Of a stretch of DNA of 64,000 nucleotides, positions 25,301 through 35,500 are shown one piece after another (position 1 is the first letter of the stretch; each line of letters begins with the position of its first letter). The DNA is from Parapristionchus giblindavisi (lineage: Eukaryota; Nematoda; Chromadorea; Rhabditida; Diplogasteridae), in contig CALSFV010000211.1 of NCBI GenBank assembly GCA_943737045.1, forward strand, positions 1,706,501 to 1,770,500, read 5' to 3'. The position numbers and the translations under genes are program-made. The notes beneath the pieces are model-generated. The model worked only from the letters and a program-made list of their open reading frames with translations, was not told the origin of the DNA and did not search any database.

Positions 25301-26735
25301 TTCTCGTTGACCGGGAAATTGAATTTCTTCATACGTGGGCTACCTTAGTTATCCAAGGAGTGGATACAAATGGAATATACCTCTTTTGATTTTCATTCAC
25401 CATTCGGTCAGAATGCCAAAATTTTAGGGGTGTCTTATCATTATGTCGCGCACTGTATATATATATATATATATAATCAGTGAACTGACCACAGGGCACG
25501 AAATCTTAGTGTAATGCAAGAAGTATTTTCGGTATGCTTTTTTTTCTATTTAAAACTATATAGTAATATAGTATCCTAATCTAGCCCCGCCCCTTAATTA
25601 TCGATTGATTCAGAGCACTCACTGTCTCATGCAGGGGATCACTGGCGCCGATCTCGTGTGGCTCGCTCATGATTAAGTAGTCGATCTGAAACGTAAATCT
25701 CACTGGACACTCAGCGATCAAAACACCCGTTTACTCTCGACAGTCAGTGTCGATGGTCTGATTTTTTCAAAAATTAAAGTGCAATTCGTCACTTTAAGTT
25801 TCCTACTTCAAACGAACAAAAAGTGAACAATGAGTCTACTTAAAGAAGTAGCATACTGTAATGCATTTCGTCAAATTTTCTTAACACACTTCGCATGTAA
25901 AGTGACAGCGAGCTAATCTCAAACTCCACACTTTCGATGTCTACGAGAGAGAGCATTACCAATGCGGAGGGGGTTTCAAGTTAGGTCGGGGTGTACCTAA
26001 TTACTCTAATTAGACTTACAACGTATCCCTTGCACTGGCCAGGCGTCCACTTCGCGTCCCACGTGGCGGCTGTCTCATCGGCCGCCCTCTCCACCTGTAA
26101 TATGATTATATAATAATAATCTTTATCACATCTGCACATTGGTGCGGTGGGTCATGACAGGGGGTCCTTCATAGATCAATGACGTTCAATTCTTTCTTCT
26201 ATTTATATTTACATATATTATATTTATATTTATATTTATATTTATATTGATTATTTATATTTATTATTATTTATACATTTATAATTTATATATTTATTAT
26301 TTATATAATGGTTTAACATATACAAGATCGTATTCGGAATGGTTTCAGACATAGGTCGAATAGCTTTAGTTTTTTTTTCCTCAAAACGTATCACATTGCT
26401 TATCGGTTTTCAAAATGCGGTCAGGTTTTTCGATTTTAGCCAAATTTTGGCTCAAAATGCGGCCAGGTTTTTCAATTTTAGCCAAATTTTGGCTCAAAAT
26501 GCGGTCGGGTTTTACGATTTTTGATAAATTTTGGCTTAAAGTGCTGTCAAGCTTGGTACTTTGTAACATACTTTTCGACCTATGGTATCAGAAAAGCAGG
26601 AAAATACCGTACACTTGTGAGGATGTCCTCGCCAGCGAAAGCTGCAGCCGACAACGTTCCGATTTTTTTCATCTGAAAAATAGGGAAAAATCATCAACCA
26701 TTTTCGTTATATTTATTAGCCGTTATATACTTGAC

Positions 26736-26768
<33 letters not shown>

Positions 26769-29107
26769 GACGTTTTAACCGTAGGGGAGCATTCTTGACA
26801 AAATATCCCAGCATGAGCTGGTGACGCTCTGGTATTTCAATACGTAAAGTGTACTGATCATTTTCACTCTTCATTCACTCGAAATAGACTAAAAAGGAAA
26901 CTGCAAGTCAGTGTGTATTTTAAGAAGGTCATACATGGGCGGGTTACCTGGAGCTCGATTCAACAGGGGGCATAAGAACAGAAAATAGTACGAAAGGGTT
27001 AATTTTACAGGGGGTATTCCAAAAAATTTTTATATTTCGCATAAACTTGGGGGGCATTCCACACGATTTTTGAAAAGTCCTAATTTTAAAAGGGACACGC
27101 CCATGTCGGCGCCCATGTATGAAGGTTTTCAGTTTTGAAATACCAGAGCGTCAATGGTTTGTCTTGGATAAAACGACAGGCTAGTATGGTCCATCTTCGC
27201 AAGCAGACAAAGTTCACTCTAATTTTATTCAAGTTATTAAAAATAACTGACCAATCCGGACTGCTTGTGGACTAGACTACGGAAGAAGTACTTCTCTTTC
27301 TGAAATTAACACATTTATGACTTAAAATTGCATTTCAAGACAGTCTTTTTCTAAAAAAATATATGATAACCGCGTGTTTAATATTTTAAAAAGGCAAAGG
27401 TTATTCATGAAGTCTTGCGAGTGATCACTGCTAGGCCAGTGATACGGTTTTAAAATCTCGGAAAAGTAGATGGAAAAGTGAAAAGTAGTGTTAATTTTGT
27501 GACTGTAAAAGTAGTTGGAAAGTAGTTTAGCTTCGTAATTTCAGTGTAAAAGTTTGTAACTTATGAAGTATGCTACTTTTCCAACTACTTTCACAATCAC
27601 AAAATTAACACTACTTTTCACTTTTCCATCTACTTTTCCGAGATTCTAACACCGCATACATTACATCAAGGTACATTTAGTACGGAGAGCCTAATCTCTA
27701 CTTTTGACCTACTTTAAACTATTAATAATAATAATAATAATATTAATATTTTATTCCTTTAAATGAACGTATTGGGGATATCTGTTAGATAAGTCTTTTG
27801 AAGGATGTCCTTCGCCAAGGTGAATTGGTGAAATATGGGGGGGGGCTATTACTATTATTATAATTAGTACCTCTAGTTTCTTCGTGATCCCCTTCTGGAT
27901 CGACGCCAGCGTGGGCTTCTTCTTCATCTACAATATAATGTATTATATAATTAATTTATTAGAATTTAATTTATTACAATTATTATATAAGTTGATACGA
28001 AAGTTTAATACAACACTGGGTCACTACTCTCAATGCTCGAGGGACACTTTCTTCCACTGCCTAGGGTTGTTTCCACATCACTCCACATAGGTCGAATAGC
28101 TAGGTTCTTGTATTTCAAAATGCGGTCAGGTAATTTGATTTTTTGGAAAATTTTCGGTCAAAATGCTGTTTAATTTTTCAATTTTTCCAGAAACTTTGAC
28201 ATGTTCAAGCGGAATATGCAATGTAAACATTGGCATCCATACATCAAAAGAAAGAGCATGTCAAATACTATATTTAAAAATCTGATGCATTTTGAAATGT
28301 AATATAGAAAAGTGTTTAAAATTGATAAACTCATTATATTTGATGTAAATAAATAAATATATAAATATTTCTTACCGGAGCTGTACGATTCGCCACTTCG
28401 TTCGCCCTTCTCTTCTGAAAAAAAGAATTTCTGTATCGAATTATCAGATCGAAGAGTTATTTTTTAAATAATAAAAACCGTAAGATCATGCATAGGTGGG
28501 GCGCGAGGAAATGAAATAATGTCGGGCCTTGCGCATAGATTGTTTGTTTGGAAAAAGTTGGAAAATTTCCAGTCAAATTTGGAAAAAAAATGGCCATGTG
28601 CATAGCCTTGCCTTACAATTCCCCCTTTGCGCACAGCCTTTCCCGCAGCGTGCCTGCCCACCTACATTATAGTGGGTCACTCCTCGCATTGTGAGGGTAT
28701 GAAAATGTATGTAATTAGACGGAAATCCATCTATCCCTTCTCTGTCCTCATACAACTCACTCCTGCACCTTATATTTATGTAAATAAATAAATATATAAA
28801 TATTTCTTACTGGAGCCGGATTAGTCGCCACTTCGCTCGCCTTTCTCTTCAACTGAAAAATAAGAATTACTGGATCGAATAATCAGACCGAAGAGTTATT
28901 TTTTAAATAATAAAAGCCGTAACATCATAGGTGGGGCGCGAGGAAATGAAAAATATACATACATTTTTATACCCTCACAAAGTGAGGATTGACTCACTAT
29001 ATAAAGCTCATTTTTTTATGTGAAAGATTACAATTTGAGCAAAATAACCATTTTCCCTAAATCTACCCGCTATATAACAATAATTCGGTGAGGGCATCGA
29101 AAATGTA

Positions 29108-29187
<80 letters not shown>

Positions 29188-31650
29188 AGCCGGTCGCGCG
29201 CGCCTGCGGCGCGCGTTATCGCCTGCATTGTGCCTGGTCGCGCGCTAGGTTGGGTTGTGTGTTGTTTATTGACGTTTGTAGAAAATCAGCCGTTTTTTTT
29301 AGAATTTCTTCGTATTTTTTAATCTATCAGAGGTGGATGAGACTTGACGATGGCTTCACTGAATTTTACTCAAATCTGGCCAATCGTACTTATTCTGACC
29401 CACCGAATCGGGTTACGGTAGTCTACAATAGGCATAATCATATAACTCGAATAATGCTTAGTAGGGCAATTTTTATTCAAAGTTGACCATCCGTATTTTA
29501 TCTGACCCACCGAATCGGGTTACGGTAGTCTACAATAAGCATAATCATATAACTCGAATAATGCTTAGTACGGCAATTTTTATTCAAAGCTGACCATCCG
29601 TATTTCATCTGACCCACCGAATCGGGTTACGGTAGTCTACAATAAGCATAATCATATAACTCGAATAATGCTTAGTACGGCAATTTTTATTCAAAGCTGA
29701 CCATCGGTACTTTATCTGACCCACCGAACCGGGTTACGGTAGCTAATAATCATAATTCCTATCCTTGATGTACGATGTGTGGTGCTACCGTAATCGGCGA
29801 TGTGCTTGGCTTGTTACAGTAATATGTACCATGACGTCTAACACTAATGTTAACTTATCTTGCCTTAACTTAATTTACGTTAGCATGACTTAATTTTACA
29901 TTGTTTACTTAACTGTACTTAACTTATTCCTTATGGCTTTATTACTTAACTTAATCCTAGACTTATAACTTAAGGAATGACGACTTGACTTATTAGCTAA
30001 CTTGGTATGGCTTGGAACCGACTAAGCCCCGCCCATCGCTGATCAGTCTCATTGCGCACCAAACCCGTCTGGTGTACGCCGAGCACTACATTGAAAGAGA
30101 GAAAGAGAACGGGGGCGTGGCCGGTAACAAACATCGTGACATTCTGTTTTATTTATAGTGCATTGATATACACACACAAATAGCTATATATAGTGGGTCA
30201 CTCCTCGCATTGTGAGGGTATGAAAATGTATATAATGAGACGGAAATCCATCTATCCCTTCTCTGTCCTCATACAACTCACTCCTGCTCATTATATTTTA
30301 TGTAAATAAATAAATATATAAATATTTCTTACTGGAGCCGGATTAGTCGCCACTTCGCTCGCCCTTCTCTCCAACTGAAAAAAAGAATTTCTGGATCGAA
30401 TTATCAGATCGAAGAGTTATTTTTAAATAATAAAAGACGTAAGATCATACATAGGTGGGGCGCGAGGAAATGAAATTTTTGGCAGTTTGTTGGCCCATAA
30501 ATGGAGGTGCCCTGGTAAAATTAGGGCTTTTCGGAAATTTGCGAAATACCCCCCTGTAAAAAATGACGTTTGGGTGAAATTTTTGAAAAAAGCGAAGGCT
30601 CCATGTAAAATTAACCACTTTTTCGTTCGGATACCCTCTGTAGAATCTAGCTCCAGGTACCCCACCCATATACGACTGGGTCTAGATTATTGAAATCAAT
30701 ACCCAACGTTCCACAGAGTTACTCTGGTATTTCAAAACTTAAAAAACTTGCCACTTTCACTTGAAGTAGACTTTTAAGTCTACTTCAAGTGATGCACATA
30801 CTGTAATGCATTTCGTCAAATGTTCTTTCACAGGGTCAGTGACCTATTTTAAGTAGACTTGAACTTTTGAAATATCAGAGTAAATGCATATGATAACATG
30901 AATTTTTGCTTTACAAAGAGATTGTTTCATACATTTTCGGCGCCCTCACTGGAATTTCCCTATATAGTGGGTCGATTTCGTTATTTTTCCGCTTAAATTG
31001 TAATGTTTCGTATTAAAAAGAGCCTTATATAGATGTGTCGACCCTGGAAATGAACGGCATTTAGTGATTGTCACATTGTGAGGGTATGAAAAGGTATGGA
31101 TTGTATTCATAAATTTTCATACCCTCATTATGTGAGGATTGACCCACTATATACGGTTTATTTTCAGCATCGACCAATATAAGGCTGACTTTTTATGCGA
31201 AAGATTACAATTTAAGAGAAAAATAACGATTTTTCTAAATCAACCCACTATATCACCAAAAGAATCAGTGAGGGCGCGACAATGTATGATTGTATTTAAC
31301 GTACCTGTTCTTCCTTGTCCCTCAGGGTGAGTTGCCTATAGGTGAGTGAAGCATTTGGCGAGGTGCGTCGCCGCCGGGCAGGCGCAGCGCCCTCAGGGTC
31401 ATTGTCGATGTTCTCGACTGATAGGAGTCTGTAAAAAAAACATATATCCTGGGAAGAATCCAGCATGCTAGCATGCTAGCATGCCAGCTTGGTGGTGATT
31501 TCGTTGGTATTGTACTACGTTCTCTGTCACTGTATAAGCATTCACAACTAGCACATTGTAGGGTAAATAGCCGAATCAATAATCAGCTTACACTCGCTTG
31601 CGGATATTTCTTGTTCTCCCAGTCCCAAATGACTCTGAACCGCGCGCCAT
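15405..31650 (-). CDS. SUV39-type histone H3K9 methyltransferase (pre-SET, SET, post-SET)
   Basis: This is a predicted nuclear lysine methyltransferase of 610 aa in 23 phase-consistent exons: 31592-31650 (ATG 31650), 31305-31428, 30333-30374, 28811-28852, 28376-28414, 27871-27927, 27252-27299, 26613-26672, 26020-26094, 25623-25685, 21996-22076, 21126-21164, 20800-20913, 20341-20469, 20187-20260, 19339-19408, 18964-19014, 18752-18841, 16603-16713, 16194-16316, 15926-16052, 15621-15699, 15405-15540. Nine pre-SET cysteines (about 350, 354, 357, 369, 370, 402, 406, 408, 413) fit the Zn3Cys9 cluster. SET motifs are KGW..RS..I, EYCGE, RFIAHSCEPN (498-511) and EELTFDYF (catalytic Tyr about 547); post-SET is CLCNSPLC (565-572). 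The tail is poly-Glu/Asp. In the cofactor motif NHSC, Asn is Ala. No clear chromodomain was seen. The N-terminus is basic with three repeated micro-exons. Large introns hold transposons. Exact family member (SUV39H, SETDB-like or G9a-like) is not settled. Confidence 0.85.
16892..17047. mobile_element. CATAGGTCGAA inverted-repeat element
   Basis: It starts CATAGGTCGAATAACGG and ends near GATCTATG, with AAAATGCGGTCAGGTTTTTCG inside. Better preserved copies are 26350-26584 and 19577-19780, which end TTCGACCTATG. Further copies are near 16340-16495, 28086-28230 and 38121-38257. All sit in introns. Confidence 0.7.
17088..18579. mobile_element. 1.5-kb foldback element with CTTAAGACA ends
   Basis: Arms of about 600 bp (17088-17680 and 17990-18579) are reverse complements; ends are CTTAAGACATCGGCTCAGTA and CTTAAGACACCGGCTCAGTA. 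The middle (about 17690-17990) is unique and AT-rich. No transposase frame was found. It sits in the intron between the pre-SET and first SET exons of the methyltransferase gene. Confidence 0.85.
18885..18927. repeat. (ATT)n microsatellite
   Basis: A run of ATT units in a methyltransferase intron. Similar trinucleotide runs occur at about 20472-20545, 26738-26767, 32535-32586, 35023-35060 and 40885-40905. Confidence 0.95.
19040..19220. mobile_element. ACGTGGGCACCACTGCCGC element
   Basis: About 180 bp with ends ACGTGGGCACCACTGCCGCT and AGCGGCAATGCCCGCCCACG and internal CCCCCGATTTTTG repeats. An inverted copy lies at 21297-21460, in the intron between the exons at 21126 and 21996. Confidence 0.75.
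19828..19957. mobile_element. GGAGCGTAACCTCAC hairpin MITE
   Basis: A hairpin of about 125 bp, TTAAAGGGAGCGTAACCTCA-type ends with CAATGGTCTCTT in the stem. A second, better copy is at 62106-62230 (AAGCGTAACCTCATTCAATG … GTTACGCTCCCTTTAAG). Confidence 0.8.
22302..22350. repeat. (TA)n microsatellite
   Basis: About 50 bp of TA units next to the TA-flanked foldback element at 22351. A second TA run follows the Tc1-like element at 25456. The two transposons appear to have entered one TA tract. Confidence 0.95.
22351..23883. mobile_element. 1.5-kb TA-flanked foldback element
   Basis: The arms (about 22351-22920 and 23320-23883) are reverse complements; termini are TCACGCGTGTCGCGCAAGGA and TCACGCGTGTCGCGTAAGGA, flanked by TATA. 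In the unique centre, 23014-23142 (+) is open and acidic (RSESEEESEMEND, WDEDEDEFDF) and ends KKIR stop. No transposase catalytic motifs were recognised. It lies in the 3.5-kb intron between methyltransferase exons 25623-25685 and 21996-22076. Confidence 0.85.
23888..25455. mobile_element. Tc1-like element folded into a transposase palindrome
   Basis: Termini are CAGTGCGCGACATAATGATA on both ends, flanked by TA (23886-23887 and 25456-25457), the Tc1/mariner target. The 3' half of a Tc1-type transposase is present twice, head to head. The left copy (minus, about 24760-24160) reads RFLIAFTDKNKFNTYIPDGY, then GAFLKFNKPPISFSSSRMD, HHLVSKKDSASIHANTP, and finally a frame-shifted ENIWGIMVRRVYKNNKQY-like end finishing NINY. 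The right copy (plus, about 24780-25190) repeats the part from PPISFSSSRMD to the C-terminus. Stops and frameshifts break both. The N-terminal DNA-binding half is missing. It is a dead, non-autonomous derivative. Confidence 0.85.
27445..27655. mobile_element. GGTGTTAAAATCTCGGAAAAG hairpin MITE
   Basis: About 210 bp, palindromic: GTTTTAAAATCTCGGAAAAG and its complement around paired CACTTTTCACTTTTCCATC blocks. Copies at 50569-50778 and 55093-55280 have cleaner ends (ATGCGGTGTTAAAATCTCGG, ACGTGGTGTTAAAATCTTGG). Smaller relatives with GTGTTACATTTTCAAAACG stems are at about 20570-20690 and 41855-41975. Confidence 0.8.
28958..29109. mobile_element. CATACATTTT…CCCTCAC inverted-repeat element
   Basis: Ends are CATACATTTTTATACCCTCAC and its near complement GTGAGGGCATCGAAAATGTATG. 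Relatives are at about 30930-31098, 31108-31289 and 34786-34989, all with ACCCACTATATA boxes. The last is in an aladin intron. Confidence 0.7.
29114..29185. repeat. (AT)n microsatellite
   Basis: About 70 bp of AT units. A similar run is at about 48799-48864 in a transporter intron and a TATATTA-rich tract is at about 54980-55095. Confidence 0.95.
29394..29740. repeat. 107-bp tandem repeat
   Basis: TCTGACCCACCGAATCGGGT recurs at 29394, 29501, 29608 and 29715 (period 107). Each unit has GGTTACGGTAGTCTACAATA and CATATAACTCGAATAATGC. Confidence 0.95.
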
Positions 31651-32156
31651 GCTCAAGGGCGAGATCTTAAATATAGAGAATATCAGGCATGGATATCGAA
31701 ATGTGCACAAAGCATTGCGATCCCAAGAGATCTTAAACAAGGGTTAAAAATGAGGGAAAAAACGGAAAAATGCGTGACCAAGAAGATATATCGGATATGG
31801 TACTAGTTTAGACTACAATGTAGACTTGAGGGTTGCGATACAACAATCGAAATAAACAAGTATATTGATATAGTGACGATGGAAGTCATTGTTTGATTAA
31901 AAATTTTGAACAAGATAAAGAAATTTAAATTTCTCTGAAATGGCGCCTTTATCTTGTCGTCTAATTAACGGTTCTGGTTCTCGCACAAAATTTGAATTTT
32001 AGAATTTTCATTGAACAGTTATTTTATGTTTACTTTGAATGCCTTAACTTTTCCATCGTCACTATATCAATATACTTGTTTACTATCGCATTTCTCAAGT
32101 CTACATTGTAGTCCGCCCCCTTGTCCGGGCTTTTGGTTGTTTGATTTATCTGTTAT
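31651..32156. promoter_or_regulatory. Shared 506-bp promoter region with inverted repeat
   Basis: The methyltransferase ATG (31650, minus) and the aladin ATG (32157, plus) are head-to-head, so this interval must hold both promoters (inference). It contains a hairpin element: about 31812-31886 (ACTACAATGTAGACTTGAG … GTATATTGATATAGTGACGA) is inverted at about 32053-32118. No TATA box or other promoter motif could be assigned with confidence. Confidence 0.55.
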
Positions 32157-32532
32157 ATGACCCAGGCGATGTCACTGCTCAACTTTCCTCCTCCGGCATC
32201 GTCCGAGTGTTCATACTCCCTGCAAGAATTCAATGGCCAGATACTCTCCGGTACTCGCAAACAGTTTGACACACTGCAAAAGAGCAAATTTGTAAGTTAT
32301 TTCGATTTTCGAACTATGCTCATTTTAAATGCCTTTGAAACAGTATAAAATGTAAAATTCAGTTCACATTTCATTTACCATTTTACAGTTGAGTGACTAT
32401 CCGCAGTTGGAAAGGAGTAGTTTGTCCAAGCTGCAGCACAGCCTGTCTAGGGATGACGTCAAAGGTGCCTTCAGATTCCGCCAATCCGCTGCGAACATTC
32501 TCAAGTGGGCATTAGCAGTTTCCCTCTTACTC

Positions 32533-32585
<53 letters not shown>

Positions 32586-35500
32586 TTATTCACGCGATCA
32601 TCGCTAGGTGGGGATGGAACGGGCAAAGTCGTACCCTTGCCATGCTGGAGTTCCTCTGTCACACACTGTTTTCTTTGAAAAGCGGAACAAACCCATGCTA
32701 CCCTCAAATCTTACCCATTCACCTTGGCGACGGACATCCTTAAAAACCACTTATCTAACAGCATCCTCCCGATTCGTTTAAGTGAAGGAATAAATTTAAT
32801 GTTATTATTGTTATTACACGCGAGGTGGTTTACTTAGTTAACGTTCTTGAGGATTTAAAGCTATGTGTATACTTTAAATCCGTATTTAGGGAAATCACAA
32901 ACGAGAATGAGCATGACGTGTCCGAAGAAGGCGAGAGCGTAATCGGCAAAGCTGTACTGAGGTTTGTATGTTTATAAATTTTAAATTTTAGCGATTGTTT
33001 CTTGCAATTGCATCGTTCTTAGTACACATTAAAGAATGAAAGACTCTAGTTCGTTCCGAATCTCTGGATATATTGTGCTAATTCAAGTTTCTCGAATTCG
33101 CACCTGAATGCATTCGCATTGAAAACTGTCACCGCGCCAATACCGAAATCGCCTTATTTGATGGAAATCCATCTATCATTGTTTGCCATTATACATATCT
33201 CTCCTTCTCATTATATTTGATGGAATAAATAAATAAATCCAAAATTAACAGGGTAGTTGAGCGACAACTCATCGTGATCATATCCGTACCGTAACCGTGT
33301 TCGATATACCGTAACCGTATTGATTTTCAGGGTTCGCAACGGCATCGGTATGCTGAGCAAAATGGTGTCATCCGACGCGCCATCCACCACCACCGACTAT
33401 CTCGATCGATATGCGCGAACGACGAACTGGTAGGCATACGGTACTTTTCGTGGCGAGAATCAACCAGATGCGAAAGTTTGATTTGTGTGCAGGAGTCGTG
33501 CATGGTTGCGCTGCACTGCGGTTGATGCGGTTGGCGGACGTATTGCCGTGTGCCAAGCTACCGATTATATACGAATCTATCCCACAGGTTTTTATTTTAT
33601 TTATTTATTTAATTATTTATCTTTAACGATAAACGAGGTGCGGTATCGTTCGTTGCTTACATGGAGAGTTATTTTCATCATAATTTGAAAACCGCTAGCG
33701 AAAACTTGCAATTTGACGTTCGTTGATATGGGAGAGCAGGGGGGGGGGGGACAGAAAATTATTTTTTTCTGAAATCAGAAAACAGAAATTTCTGTTTTTA
33801 AAAAGCAGAAAAAACAGAAAATTCAGAAAAAAACAGAAAATGTCAAAAAATCATTGATTTGCCTTCTTTTCTTAATGTTTTTATTAGTTTGGTTGTAAAA
33901 CCAATTTAGCATACATTTTTATCTAAGCGCCAGCGAAAAACAACAAAATAGCAACAATATATTATAGAATCGAAACGATGGTATCGGCTTCATTGAACTA
34001 CCTTCAACAGCGAGATACCAAAAACCGATCATGAAATTTCGTCCGTATTTACACAGAGATTAAATGTGGCGAATACGGATAGTTTGCGAACGATTTTCCG
34101 GTATTCTGGCAAGTGATTGCCTGTAAGTGGCAAATCACTGGTTTTTCGACCATTTGCCAGAATGTGGGCAAATCGTGTACGCAAATAGGTAAAGATGGCA
34201 AATCTAATGCCATATTTGGGCCAAATTACTCTTACTGTGTACGATATTTGCAAAAATACTTCATAAATGTAGCATTAAATGAGTTTTTTTCCTTTTCTTT
34301 GAAAATATTTCGAAAAATAATATTTTCTGAAAATTTTCTGTTTTAAAAATATATTTTCTGTTTCTGGTCAGAAAATTTTCTGGTCGCCAAAATGACCAGA
34401 AAGCAGAAAAAAACAGAAAATTCAGAAACATAAATTCCCAGCCCTGTAGGAGAGAAAAACTCGAATTCAGAGGCCGTATCTAGAACGGTGACAAATCGTT
34501 TGCCTAAACTTAACTCGAACTTTAAGAACTTAGGATAACTTAACTTGGCATAGTTATTATTTATTATATCAACGTGCGTATGCACGAAACAAAACACATG
34601 AATATGACGAGTGAAAAATTGTGTGAAGTATAAACGAGATTCTTTTGTTATTTCTTAATGCAGGTTGTAGCGCCCAGCAACAGACACCGCTCACGCTTCA
34701 TCACGCCGAAATGAAGAACGTAGCTGCGATGCAATTCGAGTGAGTCATGATGCTGCTCAGTCAGTCACATCACATGCACTGTGGTCATAAATTTTCATTC
34801 CCTCACCGCGTGAAGATCGGCCCACTATAGACGGCTCATTTTCGGGATCTACCCACTATATAGGGGCATTTTTTATGTGAAACATTACAATTTAAGCGAA
34901 AAATAACGGTTTTTCTAAATAGACTCACTATATTTCGAAAATCGACCCACTATATAAAACAACCCGGTGAGGGCTCCGAAAATGTATGACAGTGATAGTA
35001 TTCATCGTTTCTCGAAAATGCATAATAATAATAATAATAATTATTATTATTATTATTATTTCTTTCAGTCCTAACGACGCTCGTCTCCTCGCGGTTGCAG
35101 CGTCCTCCAAAGTGTTCGTCTGGCGCATCTCCAGCTTCTCCAACGGCACAAAGTAAGTGCCACGACTTTAATAATCTTGATTTTATAATGAAATCGTGCG
35201 ACACGATTCCACCTGGTTTGGTTGTTTTTGACATTCACTTCATATTTTTTTAATAATAATTTATACGTATTCATCAAATAACAATGAATCGCGTAGTGAT
35301 AAAATGAAAATTTTAAATGATAATGATACGCTATGGCGTGAAAGACGAAATGAGGTCTGTGTTCTTGGAGGGTTAATAACCCGGTTTTTTTGCCAAATCA
35401 ATCAATCACTATTCTACCGTACCCTCACAAAATCCGTTTTAGACCCTCCGCCCAGTGCATTCGCGTGTTCGACACGCGCATCAGTCCGTTGTCGTCGATA

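Larger units (their letters stand above)
28340..30440. repeat. Tandemly repeated exon-bearing segments
   Basis: Segments near 28340-28490, 28670-28945 and 30190-30470 share GTGGGTCACTCCTCGCATTG, GGAAATCCATCTATCCC, a TAAATAAATAAATATATAAA stretch, a short minus-strand exon with both splice sites, and CATAGGTGGGGCGCGAGGAA. The exons encode LERRASEVATNPAP, LKRKASEVATNPAP and KRRANEVANRTAP, all phase 0, so all three can be included without frameshift. Confidence 0.8.

Noticed and set aside
28464..28755. Minus-strand frames rich in Arg/Gly
   Set aside because: They fall in the CATAGGTGGGGCGCGAGG repeat shared with 28925 and 30450, with no splice logic.
32389..32707. Poly-Ile and poly-Leu open frames
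   Set aside because: They run into the (AAT)n microsatellite after the aladin donor at 32505. Similar frames at 18778-19038 and 34928-35149 have the same cause.
33411..33492. Extension of the aladin exon across 33430-33492
   Set aside because: Donor GTAGGC at 33430 and acceptor GTGCAG at 33492 give a conserved phase and a WD-like join (NWSRAWLRC). The intervening frame is not needed.
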